A program made the translations under genes and the position numbers. From Clostridiaceae bacterium UBA5444 (lineage in GTDB: Bacteria > Bacillota > Clostridia > Clostridiales > Oxobacteraceae): a DNA stretch of 30,752 bases. Positions 7,829 through 17,483 of this stretch are shown here, piece after piece; the stretch's first letter is position 1; the number at the start of each line of letters is the position of its first letter. Where the stretch lies: positions 12,509 through 43,260 of the forward strand of contig DIRE01000044.1 of NCBI GenBank assembly GCA_002426575.1, read 5' to 3'. Below the pieces are notes generated by a model. The model ran no database searches. It had not been told where the DNA came from and worked only from the letters and a program-made list of their open reading frames with translations.

Positions 7829-8611
7829 ATGGAAAGAAACAGAAATGTTTTATCTCTAGATGGTAAAGTAGCAGTAATTTCGGGTGCAGCATCAGGAATT
7901 GGTTATGCCTCTGCCAAGCTTATGGCAGACTTTGGCGCTAAGGTTGTAATGCTTGATATAAATCAGTCTTTAGGCAAAGAAGCAGTACATAATATTTCTC
8001 TATCAGGAGGCATGGCAGAATTTATTGAGTGCGATGTTACATCTAGAGAGGACTGTGAGAAAGCAATAAATAAGGCTAAAGAGCTATTTGGAAGAGTAGA
8101 TATATTGTTTAATAATGCAGGGGTTGCAATAAGAAAAAATGTAGTTGAGTTAGATGAAAAGGATTGGGATTTGGTTGTAGATGTTTCCTTAAAAGGCGCC
8201 TATCTTTTATCAAAATACGCAATACCTATTATGGCAGAAGGTGGAGGAGGAAGCATTATTAATACTGGTTCAGGATGGGGATTAAAAGGAGGAGATAATG
8301 CGGCAGCATATTGTGCAGCTAAAGGGGGACTAGTTAATTTAACTAGGGCAATGGCAATAGATCATGGAAAAGAAAATATAAGGGTAAATTGTGTTTGCCC
8401 AGGGGACACTGATACACCTCTTTTAAGAAGTGAGGGAAAGCAATTAGGTATTGAAGAAGATTTATTTTTAAAGTCATCAGCAAAAGGAAGACCCATTGAA
8501 AGGTTAGGTACACCAGATGATATAGCAAATGCAGTACTGTTTTTTGCAAGTAATCTTTCAACATGGATTACAGGGTCAACACTTATTGTAGATGGCGGAG
8601 GGTTAGCATAA
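7829..8611 (+). CDS. SDR family NAD(P)-dependent oxidoreductase
   Basis: A 260-residue classical short-chain dehydrogenase. It has the cofactor motif SGAASGIG (residues 18-25), an acidic residue after strand 2 in MLDIN (which favours NAD), FNNAG for the central strand, and the catalytic Tyr161 and Lys165 in AAYCAAKGG with a preceding serine in NTGSG. Family members of this length oxidise or reduce sugars, polyols or hydroxyacyl compounds; the substrate is not readable. An upstream in-frame ATG at 7769 would place the start inside the sigma-54 promoter. The ATG at 7829, with AGGAGG at 7813-7818, is therefore used. It is the first gene of the sigma-54 operon, 30 bases before the GcvPA-like gene. 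Confidence 0.88.
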   Translation: MERNRNVLSLDGKVAVISGAASGIGYASAKLMADFGAKVVMLDINQSLGKEAVHNISLSGGMAEFIECDVTSREDCEKAINKAKELFGRVDILFNNAGVAIRKNVVELDEKDWDLVVDVSLKGAYLLSKYAIPIMAEGGGGSIINTGSGWGLKGGDNAAAYCAAKGGLVNLTRAMAIDHGKENIRVNCVCPGDTDTPLLRSEGKQLGIEEDLFLKSSAKGRPIERLGTPDDIANAVLFFASNLSTWITGSTLIVDGGGLA

Positions 8612-8641
8612 TATAAAACAAAAAAATAGGAGAAGATTCAT

Positions 8642-10042
8642 ATGACAAATAGAGGATATAAATATCATCCATATATTCCAAATTCAGTTCCTAATGTTCA
8701 AGAGGAAATGTTAAAAGAAATAGGACTAAAAAGTATTGAAGATTTACATGAAGATATACCAGAGGATCTGACTTTAAAAGGAGAAATGAATATACCAGCT
8801 CCTTTCAAATCAGAGTATGAGCTTAAAAGGCATTTAGAAGGGGTACTAAATAAAAATAAAACCTGCACGGAATACGTAAATTTTCTAGGTGGAGGTTGCT
8901 GGCAGCACTATGTACCTGCAGTGTGTGATGAAATAAACACAAGGGCAGAGTTTTTAACTGCATATGGGGGAGAACCATATGAGGATCATGGAAGGTTCCA
9001 AGCACTCTTTGAATATCAAAGCCTTGTTGCAGAATTAGTTGATATGGACGTTGTAAATGTGCCCACTATTGATTGGGGCCAGGCTACTGCAACAGCTATA
9101 AGGATGGCATCAAGAATAAATGGAAGAGGGGAAGTTATAGTCCCTAGAACCATATGCCCAGATAGGCTTATGATTATACAAAACTACTGTAGCCCTGATA
9201 TAAAATGTGTATTCGTAGATTATAACGAAATAACTGGTCAGATGGATATTGAAGATTTAAAGGCCAAGATATCTAGTAATACAACTGCAGTATACTTTGA
9301 AAACCCTTCATTTTTGGGCTTTATAGAGGGACAAGGAGAAGAGATATCTAAAATAGCCCACAAAATTGGAGCAGAATGTATAGTTGGAGTGGATCCTATA
9401 TCTTTAGGGGTTTTAGAGGCACCAGTTAATTATGGAGCAGATATAGTGTGTGGAGATCTCCAGCCTTTAGGAATCCATATGAATTATGGAGGAGGGCAGT
9501 CAGGCTTTATTGCTACAAGGGATGAAGAAAAATATGTAATGGAATATCCATCAAGACTTTTTGGAATAACACCAACCACGGTAGAAGGTGAGTATGGATT
9601 TGGTGATGTTGCATATGATAGAACCTCTTTTGCTAAAAGAGAGGGAGGAAAAGAATATGTAGGAACCCAAACAGCACTTTGGGGTATAACTTCTGGAGTA
9701 TTTTTATCACTAGTTGGCCCTAAGGGAATATGGGAAATTGGACAGACCATAATGCAAAACTCCCAGTATGCAATAAATAAACTGTCAGAGATTAAGAATG
9801 TTAATGGATCCTTATTTAATTCATGTAATTTTAAAGAGTTTATAGTGGATTTTAATGCTACAGGTAAAAGCGTAGAAGATATAAATAAAGAACTTTTAGA
9901 TAAAAAAATATTTGGAGGTATTGATTTATCAAATACATTTAAAGAGCTTGGGCAAGTATCTTTATACTCTGTAACCGAAGTTCATTCCAAGGAAGATATT
10001 GATAATTTGGTTAAAGCTATAAAAGAAATATTAGAGCCCTAG
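8642..10042 (+). CDS. GcvPA-like PLP-dependent protein (diverged glycine dehydrogenase subunit 1)
   Basis: A 466-residue homologue of the alpha subunit of two-subunit glycine decarboxylase (P-protein). Family landmarks are kept: FLGGG (81-85), EFLTAY, FEYQSLVAEL, NPSFLGFIEG, DPISLGVLEAP and a C-terminal TEVHSKEDID segment. Several normally invariant stretches differ. The loop usually reading TPYQPEVSQG is GGEPYEDHGR (109-118), the region usually reading SMYDGATA is PTIDWGQATA, and the usual SNITTNAQ is EYVGTQTA. No GcvT or GcvH gene lies nearby. A substrate other than glycine, or a lipoyl-independent reaction, is therefore possible (inference). Pipelines would call it gcvPA. It overlaps no neighbour and is followed 29 bases later by its partner subunit. 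Confidence 0.82.
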   Translation: MTNRGYKYHPYIPNSVPNVQEEMLKEIGLKSIEDLHEDIPEDLTLKGEMNIPAPFKSEYELKRHLEGVLNKNKTCTEYVNFLGGGCWQHYVPAVCDEINTRAEFLTAYGGEPYEDHGRFQALFEYQSLVAELVDMDVVNVPTIDWGQATATAIRMASRINGRGEVIVPRTICPDRLMIIQNYCSPDIKCVFVDYNEITGQMDIEDLKAKISSNTTAVYFENPSFLGFIEGQGEEISKIAHKIGAECIVGVDPISLGVLEAPVNYGADIVCGDLQPLGIHMNYGGGQSGFIATRDEEKYVMEYPSRLFGITPTTVEGEYGFGDVAYDRTSFAKREGGKEYVGTQTALWGITSGVFLSLVGPKGIWEIGQTIMQNSQYAINKLSEIKNVNGSLFNSCNFKEFIVDFNATGKSVEDINKELLDKKIFGGIDLSNTFKELGQVSLYSVTEVHSKEDIDNLVKAIKEILEP

Positions 10043-10071
10043 ACTTATTATAATCGAAAGGAAAGTTTGCC

Positions 10072-11652
10072 ATGGATACCACAAATACATTTAAACGAAT
10101 AAATAGAGAACGTAAATTAAGGAAATTTCATCAAGCTAAATGGGATGAACCTATTATATTTGAATTAAGCAAAGAAGGAGAAAGAGGCATAGGGATTCCT
10201 AAAGCTGATGAGAAAATTGCAGAATGTGTTGGAGATGGAGTTTCAAAGATTCCAGAGTCAATGAAGAGAAAAAAAGAGCCTAATCTTCCAGAAGTGGCTC
10301 AAGCTAGAGTTTTAATGCACTTTCTGCATCTATCCCAAGAAACCTTAGGGGCAGACCTTAACATTGATATAGGTCAAGGAACTTGTACAATGAAATACAG
10401 CCCCAAAATTAATGAACAGATTTCAAGGATTCCTAAAATGACGGAGATCCATCCTCTTCAAGATGAATCCACTGTACAGGGAATATTAGAGGTAATGTAT
10501 AACCTCGATTTAATTATGAGAGAAATATCAGGTATGGATAGGTTCTCTTTCCAATCAGGAGGGGGAAGTCAGGCTGCAATGCTTATGGCATCTATAGTAA
10601 GAGCAGCACATAAAGCTAATGGAGATGAAAAAAGAGATGAAATAATTACGACCATATTCTCTCATCCATCAGATGCGGCGGCATATGCATTAATGGGGTA
10701 TAAGATTATTACAATATACCCTGATAAAGACGGATATCCAGACCTAGAAGCTTTAAAAGGTGCACTTTCAAGTAAAACAGCTGGACTTGTAATTACAAAC
10801 CCTGAGGACACTGGAGTGTATAATCCTAGAATAAAAGAGTTTACGGCACTTGTCCATAATGCTGGAGGAATATGCGCCTATGATCAGGCTAATGCTAATG
10901 GACTTTTGGGAATTACAAGGGCAAGAGAAGCTGGATTTGATATGTGCTTTTTTAACCTCCATAAGACCTTTTCAACACCTCATGGATGTGGTGGCCCTGC
11001 AACCGGGGCTGTAGGAGTTACAAAGGAACTCGAAAGGTTTTTGCCTATACCCCAAGTTGAGTTTGATGGAGATAAATATTATTTAGACTATAACATACCT
11101 GATACCGTAGGAAAGGTAAGAAGCTTCTACGGAGTGCCTCAGGTTATGCTAAAGGCTTATTCTTGGATTAGAAGCCTAGGGACTGAAGGGCTATATGAGG
11201 TTGCTAAAGTGGCAGTTTTAAACAACAATTATCTTTATAAAAAAGTTACGGAAATAAAGGGCGTTGAAGCGCCTTATGCTAAGGGAAGGCAGCGTGTAGA
11301 GCAGGTGCGCTATAGCCTTAATACATTAACTAAAGATACAGGTGTTACTAGTGAAGATGTACAAAGAAGGATGTTTGATTATGGAATGCATTATTGGACT
11401 AGTCACCATCCATATATTGTACCTCAGCCTTTTACACTAGAACCGACAGAATCCTATTCTAAAGATGAACTAGATGAATATATAGAGGTTTTAGAACAGA
11501 TATCGAAGGATTCTTATGAAAATCCAGAGCTAATAAAAGGGGCACCTTATAATAGTGTGGTTCATAGAATTGATGAAACTACCCTTGATGATCCTGAAAA
11601 ATGGGCAATTACTTGGAGAGCTTACTTAAAAAAGACTATAAAAGATGAGTAG
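10072..11652 (+). CDS. GcvPB-like PLP-dependent protein (diverged glycine dehydrogenase subunit 2)
   Basis: A 526-residue homologue of the PLP-binding beta subunit of glycine decarboxylase. The lysine that forms the PLP Schiff base is present (Lys298 in NLHKTFSTPHG), and the surrounding GCGGPATG resembles the usual GGGGPGSG. TCTMKYSP, VRSFYG and EPTES are also conserved. Active-site segments are changed: YPLGSCTMKY reads IGQGTCTMKY, the His-containing AHGSNPATA region reads SHPSDAAAYA, AAGAHGE reads GGGSQAA, and YDGAN reads YDQAN. Together with the preceding subunit it should form the alpha2beta2 P-protein type enzyme, but with altered specificity. Only 11 bases separate it from the GH2 gene, so the two are translationally close. 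Confidence 0.83.
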   Translation: MDTTNTFKRINRERKLRKFHQAKWDEPIIFELSKEGERGIGIPKADEKIAECVGDGVSKIPESMKRKKEPNLPEVAQARVLMHFLHLSQETLGADLNIDIGQGTCTMKYSPKINEQISRIPKMTEIHPLQDESTVQGILEVMYNLDLIMREISGMDRFSFQSGGGSQAAMLMASIVRAAHKANGDEKRDEIITTIFSHPSDAAAYALMGYKIITIYPDKDGYPDLEALKGALSSKTAGLVITNPEDTGVYNPRIKEFTALVHNAGGICAYDQANANGLLGITRAREAGFDMCFFNLHKTFSTPHGCGGPATGAVGVTKELERFLPIPQVEFDGDKYYLDYNIPDTVGKVRSFYGVPQVMLKAYSWIRSLGTEGLYEVAKVAVLNNNYLYKKVTEIKGVEAPYAKGRQRVEQVRYSLNTLTKDTGVTSEDVQRRMFDYGMHYWTSHHPYIVPQPFTLEPTESYSKDELDEYIEVLEQISKDSYENPELIKGAPYNSVVHRIDETTLDDPEKWAITWRAYLKKTIKDE

Positions 11653-11663
11653 AGGGAAAAGCC

Positions 11664-14600
11664 ATGATAAAACAATCGTATTACAATCAAAAGGATTGGG
11701 AAAACATAGATTTGCTTCATAGAAATCGTATGAAGAGCCGTGCATATTTTATATCTTGCCAAAGTATTGAAGAGGCAATTAATTATGACAGGGGAAGTAG
11801 TGGCAGGTTTAAGTCTTTAAATGGATCATGGAAATTTAATTATTCTTCTTGCCCTGAATCCGCTTTAGAGAATTTTTTTAGTGAAGGGTACGATGTAAGC
11901 GGGTGGGACGATATAAAGGTTCCTAGCAATTGGCAGATGGAAGGCTATGGAAGGCCTCATTATACAGATTTGTACTACCCATTTCCAATAGACCCTCCAA
12001 GGGTTTCTTCAGAGAATCCAACAGGCTTATATAGGCGCGAATTTTATATACCCAAAAGTTGGGATGGGGATCAAATAGTTTTAAGATTTGATGGAGTGGA
12101 TAGTGCATTTCATGTATGGATTAATGGCAATGAGGTTGGATACAGCAAGGGAAGCAGGCTTCCATCAGAGTTTGATATAACAAAATATATACGTATAGGC
12201 GAAAATAGTATATCTGTTAAGGTGTATCAGTTTTGTGATGGAAGCTATATTGAAGACCAGGATATGTGGTGGCTAAGCGGAATATTTAGAGATGTATCCC
12301 TGCTTGCAAGACATAAGGTTCATATAAATGATTTAACAATAGTAACAGAATTAGATGGTGAATATAAAGATTCAAATTTAAATATAAAAATAGAATTAGA
12401 AAACTATTCTATGGAGGCTGCTAGAGGAATAAAAGTTGAAGTTATGTTATTAGATGGGGAATACCAAGAAGCAGCAAAAAAGGCTGTGGTAGATGATGTA
12501 TGCATTGAAGGGGGCAGCACAAAAGATCTTAATATAGAAATACCAGTAAATGCCCCTCATAAATGGTCTGCTGAAAACCCTTATCTTTATGATGTTATAA
12601 TATCCATTAAAGATAAGGAAGATAGGGTTTTAGAGGTTATACCTCATAAAATAGGGTTTCGAAATATAGAAGTCAAAAATGGAAACTTCCTAGTAAATGG
12701 TGTACCCATTATGATAAAAGGAGTAAACCGTCATGAGTGGCACCCTGACCATGGAAGAGCTGTACCTTATGATTGGATGGTTCAGGATGTAATACTTATG
12801 AAGAGACATAACATAAATGCAGTCAGGACATCCCATTACACAAACGATGTAAGATTTTATGAGCTTTGTGATGAGTATGGGTTGTATGTTATGGATGAGG
12901 CTGACCTTGAATGTCATGGGTTTGAGCTAATCGGAGATGAAAATTGTATAAGCAATGACCCTTCGTGGGAGAAGGCATATGTAGATAGAATAGAGAGAAT
13001 GGTGGAAAGAGATAAAAATCATCCATCAATTATAATGTGGTCCCTTGGAAACGAGTCGGGCTTTGGATGTAACCATGAAGCCATGGCTTCATGGTGCAAA
13101 AATAAAGATGCTACAAGGCTAATTCATTATGAGGGAGATATAAATGCAAGTGCAGTCGATGTTGTAAGTACAATGTATTCTTCAGTAGAAAAATTGATAG
13201 AGTATGGCAAAAAGACAGATACGAAAAAGCCCCATATACTATGCGAATATGCCCATGCAATGGGAAATGGACCTGGAGGACTTAAGGAATATTGGGATAC
13301 TTTTTATAAATACAATAGGCTTCAAGGTGGTTTTGTTTGGGAATGGGTAGATCATGGGATTAGAAGATACACAGATACTGGTGAGGAGTATTTTGCATAT
13401 GGCGGGGATTTTGGAGATGAACCTAATAACTCAAACTTTTGTATAGATGGGCTTGTTCAGCCAAACCATACTCCAACGCCAGGACTTATAGAGTATAAGA
13501 AGGTAATAGAGCCTATAAAGGTTTCGAATATTGATATTTCAAGAGGCAGAGTAGAGATTAAAAATTTATATGATTTTTCCACATTAGATTACTTAAATAT
13601 ATCATGGGACCTATTGTGCTATGGCACAATAATACAAAGCGGGACCATTGAAACCCCTCATATTGAGCCTAAAGAGACTAAAGAAATATTAATTCCATTT
13701 AATATTCCTAAAGAATATAAAGATAGGGAAGATTATTGGCTTAACATATATTTTACCTTATCTAACGACACATTATGGGCAGAGAAAGGTCATGAAGTGG
13801 CTTGGCATCAATTTAAGATTCCAAATAAGCCTAATGAGGACTTAGGTTTAGAGGAAAATAAAATAGATGTAGGATCCATGGAAGAACTAATATGTGAAGA
13901 CTTAAATAAAACCATATCTATAAAAGGATTTAATTTTGAAATTGGTTTTAATAAGTGTAATGGTACCATCGAAAAATGGAATTATGATGGAATAAACATG
14001 TTAAATAAAGGGCCTTCTCTAAACTTTTGGAGAGCCCCTATAGATAATGATATGTATGTAGTTAAGGAATGGAAGGAAAAGTTTATCCATTTACTTCAAT
14101 CCAGATTAGATGGGCTTGAATTTAGAATCATAAATAAATCATTAATTGAAGTTAAAACAAAAGTATACATTTCCCCTCCTACATTAAATTGGGGCATTGA
14201 CTGTCAATTTAGCTACAAAATATATGGAAGTGGAGATGTATTTATAGATTTAGAAGGTCATCCTAAAGGGGATTTGCCAGATTCTCTTCCTAGAATAGGC
14301 TTTAAAATGGAAATACCAAAAGAATTTGAGAATATAACATGGTATGGCAGGGGGCCTGGTGAATCCTACTCAGATAGTAAATTAGCAAATAAATTTGGAA
14401 TATATAAAAAAACTGTAGATGGGCTTCATACACCATATGTAAAACCTCAGGAAAATGGGAACCGAACAGATGTAAAATGGGTTTCTGCACTAAATAGTAA
14501 TGGGATTGGATTTTTTATATCTGGAATGCCATATATTGATTTTAGCGCCCATAACTATACTGAACAAGATTTAGAAAATGCATTGCATACATTTAAGCTT

Positions 14601-14801
14601 ATAAACATAAACAGAGATAGCATATTTTTAAACATAGATTATAAGCAAAATGGTTTAGGAAGCAATAGCTGCGGACCTAGACCCCTTCCCCAATACAAAC
14701 TTTCTCCAGAAGACTTCAAGATGGGCATAAGAATAAAACCTTTTTCACTAAATGAAATGTCAGAGATAGCTTTAAGCAAACAGATAATCCATCATATGTG
14801 A
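11664..14801 (+). CDS. lacZ: LacZ-type beta-galactosidase, glycoside hydrolase family 2
   Basis: 1045 residues, close to the usual length of LacZ enzymes. Domain order is a sugar-binding jelly roll (about 40-210, with WQMEGYGRPHYTD), an Ig-like domain, the TIM barrel (about 330-620), and C-terminal domains ending in a beta-sandwich. The general acid/base Glu464 is in SLGNESGFG and the nucleophile Glu528 in LCEYAHAMGN, as in Escherichia coli LacZ. WEWVDHG also matches. There is no signal peptide, so it acts in the cytoplasm on an imported glycoside. It directly follows the GcvPB-like gene and precedes the sugar ABC transporter genes. Activity on a beta-galactoside is likely from the family, but other beta-glycosides cannot be excluded. 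Confidence 0.9.
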   Translation: MIKQSYYNQKDWENIDLLHRNRMKSRAYFISCQSIEEAINYDRGSSGRFKSLNGSWKFNYSSCPESALENFFSEGYDVSGWDDIKVPSNWQMEGYGRPHYTDLYYPFPIDPPRVSSENPTGLYRREFYIPKSWDGDQIVLRFDGVDSAFHVWINGNEVGYSKGSRLPSEFDITKYIRIGENSISVKVYQFCDGSYIEDQDMWWLSGIFRDVSLLARHKVHINDLTIVTELDGEYKDSNLNIKIELENYSMEAARGIKVEVMLLDGEYQEAAKKAVVDDVCIEGGSTKDLNIEIPVNAPHKWSAENPYLYDVIISIKDKEDRVLEVIPHKIGFRNIEVKNGNFLVNGVPIMIKGVNRHEWHPDHGRAVPYDWMVQDVILMKRHNINAVRTSHYTNDVRFYELCDEYGLYVMDEADLECHGFELIGDENCISNDPSWEKAYVDRIERMVERDKNHPSIIMWSLGNESGFGCNHEAMASWCKNKDATRLIHYEGDINASAVDVVSTMYSSVEKLIEYGKKTDTKKPHILCEYAHAMGNGPGGLKEYWDTFYKYNRLQGGFVWEWVDHGIRRYTDTGEEYFAYGGDFGDEPNNSNFCIDGLVQPNHTPTPGLIEYKKVIEPIKVSNIDISRGRVEIKNLYDFSTLDYLNISWDLLCYGTIIQSGTIETPHIEPKETKEILIPFNIPKEYKDREDYWLNIYFTLSNDTLWAEKGHEVAWHQFKIPNKPNEDLGLEENKIDVGSMEELICEDLNKTISIKGFNFEIGFNKCNGTIEKWNYDGINMLNKGPSLNFWRAPIDNDMYVVKEWKEKFIHLLQSRLDGLEFRIINKSLIEVKTKVYISPPTLNWGIDCQFSYKIYGSGDVFIDLEGHPKGDLPDSLPRIGFKMEIPKEFENITWYGRGPGESYSDSKLANKFGIYKKTVDGLHTPYVKPQENGNRTDVKWVSALNSNGIGFFISGMPYIDFSAHNYTEQDLENALHTFKLININRDSIFLNIDYKQNGLGSNSCGPRPLPQYKLSPEDFKMGIRIKPFSLNEMSEIALSKQIIHHM

Positions 14802-14828
14802 TCATTATTAAATTTAATGATAAAAAAA
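14801..14828 (+). other. Weak AT hairpin between the GH2 and binding-protein genes
   Basis: ATCATTA and TAATGAT pair across a 7-base loop, followed by an A run rather than a T run. It is not a clear terminator for the plus strand and probably does not break the operon. Confidence 0.25.
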
Positions 14829-14845
14829 TTTAGGGGGATTTAAGT

Positions 14846-16417
14846 ATGAAAAGTAAAAGAGCTTTATTATTTGTTCTGACACTTATTATGATTATATCGT
14901 GTATGTCAGGATGTGGGAAGAAACCTGTAGATGAGCAGGGGGACACGGGAGATAAGCAAGGCGAGAAAGAGGAGAAAATAGAAATAACATATTGGGTTCC
15001 ATTTGCTGCAAACGAGTATATAAACACTTTAGATGATAGCTTGATGTATAAGGAACTTGAGGAGAGAACGGGAGTACATGTAAAGTTTATACATCCAGCA
15101 GAGGGACAGGAAGAGGAGCAATTCCATATTATGATAGCTTCTGATAAACTCCCAGATGTTATACAAACCTACATTGGGGAATATAAAGGAGGAGTAGACA
15201 AGGCAATATCAGATGGCGTTTACTTAAGACTTAATGAATTAATAGAAAAAAACGCCCCTAACTTTAAGAAATTAAGAGAAGATGATGAAGAACTTGCAAG
15301 ACAGACAATCACTGATGAAGGCAATATATATGCATTCCCTGTAATAGGTGAAGATAAAAATGAACCTGCATGGTGGGGCCCTGTTGTTCGTAAGGATTGG
15401 CTTGATGAACTTGGACTTGAAGAGCCTACCACAATTGACGAATGGCACAATATGCTAAAGCAGTTTAAGGAAAAGAAAAAGGCTGATGCACCAATGACAT
15501 TTAATAAAAACGGAATTGATTCATATGGAACAATCATAAGTGCCTTTGGTATAGGACCTGGATTTTATAAAAAAGACAATGTGGTAAAATACGGACCAAT
15601 GGAACCTGAGTTTAAGGATTATCTTGCAACAATAAATAAATGGTATAAGGAAGGCCTTATTGATAAGGACTTTGTAACTCGTGATAGAAAGGGCAGGGAT
15701 GCACTTATTTCATCAGGCAAAACAGGGGCTTATATTACTGAATATGCATTAGTTGATCAGTATACGGCTGCAATTAAAGGGACTGATCCTAAAGCAGTAT
15801 TTGTACCTACAGTACAGCCATCATTAAATAAAGGAGAAAATGTGCATTATAGGGTAACTAATGAGCGTAATGGAGGATATGAGGCTGTAATAACATCAAG
15901 TTGTAAAAATCCAGAGCGTGTTGTAAAATGGTTTGATTATGCTTATGGAAAAGAAGGGTATTTGCTGTTTAATTATGGTATTGAGGGCCAAAGTTATACA
16001 ATAGTTGAAGGAAAACCTCAATTTACTGATATTTTACTTAATAACCCTGATGGCTTAGATTATTGGACTGTATGTAATAAATATAAGCTTGACGTTGGGC
16101 CATACCTTAGAGATTATAAAGCAGTTCCTCCATTTACAAAGGAGTCTTTAGACTGCATGGATAAATGGACAAAAGCAGAAACTGATTATGTACTGCCTCC
16201 AGTTAATATGACTGCAGAAGAAAGCGAAGAATATTCAGAGATAATGACTGAAATTGATACATTTAGAAAGGAAAGTGTTCTTAAATTTATAATGGGTAAA
16301 GAACCTTTAAGCAAATATGATGATTATGTAGGTCAGCTTAAAAAAATGCGTATAGAAGATGCCATAAAGATTTACCAAGCATCACTTGATAGATATTACA
16401 ATAGAAAAATAAAATAA
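14846..16417 (+). CDS. Carbohydrate ABC transporter substrate-binding lipoprotein
   Basis: A 523-residue extracellular solute-binding protein. The signal peptide has a basic start (KSKR), a hydrophobic core and a lipobox ending MSGC, with the lipidated Cys23. An acidic linker follows, then TYWVPFAANEYIN, a typical start for family 1 solute-binding proteins. The large size resembles binding proteins that accompany LplB/YtcP-type permeases and bind oligosaccharides. It immediately precedes two permease genes and follows a cytoplasmic GH2 enzyme, so it should deliver the glycoside that the operon degrades. A perfect hairpin after its stop codon may raise its transcript level above that of the permeases. 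GGGGGATT lies upstream of the ATG. Confidence 0.88.
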   Translation: MKSKRALLFVLTLIMIISCMSGCGKKPVDEQGDTGDKQGEKEEKIEITYWVPFAANEYINTLDDSLMYKELEERTGVHVKFIHPAEGQEEEQFHIMIASDKLPDVIQTYIGEYKGGVDKAISDGVYLRLNELIEKNAPNFKKLREDDEELARQTITDEGNIYAFPVIGEDKNEPAWWGPVVRKDWLDELGLEEPTTIDEWHNMLKQFKEKKKADAPMTFNKNGIDSYGTIISAFGIGPGFYKKDNVVKYGPMEPEFKDYLATINKWYKEGLIDKDFVTRDRKGRDALISSGKTGAYITEYALVDQYTAAIKGTDPKAVFVPTVQPSLNKGENVHYRVTNERNGGYEAVITSSCKNPERVVKWFDYAYGKEGYLLFNYGIEGQSYTIVEGKPQFTDILLNNPDGLDYWTVCNKYKLDVGPYLRDYKAVPPFTKESLDCMDKWTKAETDYVLPPVNMTAEESEEYSEIMTEIDTFRKESVLKFIMGKEPLSKYDDYVGQLKKMRIEDAIKIYQASLDRYYNRKIK

Positions 16418-16428
16418 CAGGCTTAAAT

Positions 16429-16458
16429 TTCAGAAGAAGGTGAATACCTTCTTCTGAA
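16429..16458 (+). terminator. Hairpin between binding-protein and permease genes (partial terminator or mRNA stabiliser)
   Basis: TTCAGAAGAAGG and CCTTCTTCTGAA form a perfect 12-bp stem with a 6-base loop. The stem can extend by four weaker pairs on each side. No long T run follows directly. Such hairpins often sit between binding-protein and permease genes and let more of the first transcript accumulate. Confidence 0.65.
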
Positions 16459-16509
16459 GTTTAAAAGTTGTTTTTGTATGAAATATCATTTGTTGGGAGG
16501 AAAAACTTT

Positions 16510-17466
16510 ATGAGCGAATTAGAGCTAAATAGCGAAATAATCTATAAAAAAAATATGAGCCTATGGCAAAAGATACGTAAAGATTTTAAAAAGCATAAAT
16601 ATGTTTATGCAATGGCACTGCCCATGATTGTATTTTTTATATTATTCCATTATATACCGATGGGGGGAATCGTTATAGCATTTAAAGACTTTAACCCAAG
16701 GCTTGGGATACATGCTAGTAAGTGGGTAGGGCTAAAGCACTTTAAGGCATTTTTTAGTAGTATATATTTTGGAAGAACTATAAAGAACACCTTGCTTATA
16801 AGTGCTTATTCTCTTTTATGGGGATTTCCAGCATCTATAATATTAGCATTACTGCTTAATGAAATAACAAGAGAACGTTTTAAACGTGTAGTTCAGACTG
16901 TAACATACCTTCCTCATTTTATTTCATTAGTAGTAATATGTGGTATGATAGTTGATTTTACAAGTACAGATGGCCTTATAAATTCTATACTAGCAAACTT
17001 TGGTGTAGAGCCTACTAATCTATTAACAAGGCCTGAGCTATTTAGAACAATCTATATAGGTACAGGAATATGGCAGGATATAGGTTGGGACAGCATTATA
17101 TATCTTTCCGCTCTTTCAGGCATAAATCCAACTTTATATGAAGCAGCCACTATAGATGGTGCAGGAAGATGGAAGCAGCTCTGGCATGTAACCCTTCCAG
17201 GGATAGCTCCAACTATTATAATAATGCTTATATTAAATATTGGGGGCTTAATGAGCGTAGGGTTTGAAAAGATAATACTATTATACAATCCTCTAACATG
17301 GGAGACTTCTGATGTAATATCTAGCTATATATATAGAAAAGGTATAATCAATGCTAACTACAGCTTCAGTACTGCTGTTGGACTATTTGAATCGGCTATT
17401 GGGTTTACACTGCTTGCGGGTGCAAATAAACTAAGTAAAAAAGTTTCCGAAACAAGTTTATGGTAA
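16510..17466 (+). CDS. Carbohydrate ABC transporter permease (LplB type)
   Basis: A 318-residue inner-membrane permease with about six hydrophobic segments (KYVYAMALPMIVFFILFHY, then more between 90 and 310). The EAA loop, EAATIDGAGRWKQLWHVTLP, is in the expected place and is the contact for the ATPase subunit. The WQDIGWDSIIYLSALSGI stretch is typical of LplB-like proteins. The start at 16510 is chosen over the in-frame 16468 because GGGAGG (16495-16500) is 9 bases upstream and the extra 14 residues precede the normal family start. It pairs with the next gene, with which it abuts. No ATP-binding subunit is encoded in the operon. Confidence 0.9.
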   Translation: MSELELNSEIIYKKNMSLWQKIRKDFKKHKYVYAMALPMIVFFILFHYIPMGGIVIAFKDFNPRLGIHASKWVGLKHFKAFFSSIYFGRTIKNTLLISAYSLLWGFPASIILALLLNEITRERFKRVVQTVTYLPHFISLVVICGMIVDFTSTDGLINSILANFGVEPTNLLTRPELFRTIYIGTGIWQDIGWDSIIYLSALSGINPTLYEAATIDGAGRWKQLWHVTLPGIAPTIIIMLILNIGGLMSVGFEKIILLYNPLTWETSDVISSYIYRKGIINANYSFSTAVGLFESAIGFTLLAGANKLSKKVSETSLW

Positions 17467-17483
17467 GGGGTGGTGGTGATAAA

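Noticed and set aside
14801..14828. Terminator splitting the sigma-54 operon before the binding-protein gene
   Set aside because: The stem is only 7 A/T-rich pairs and is followed by A residues, so termination on the plus strand is unlikely.
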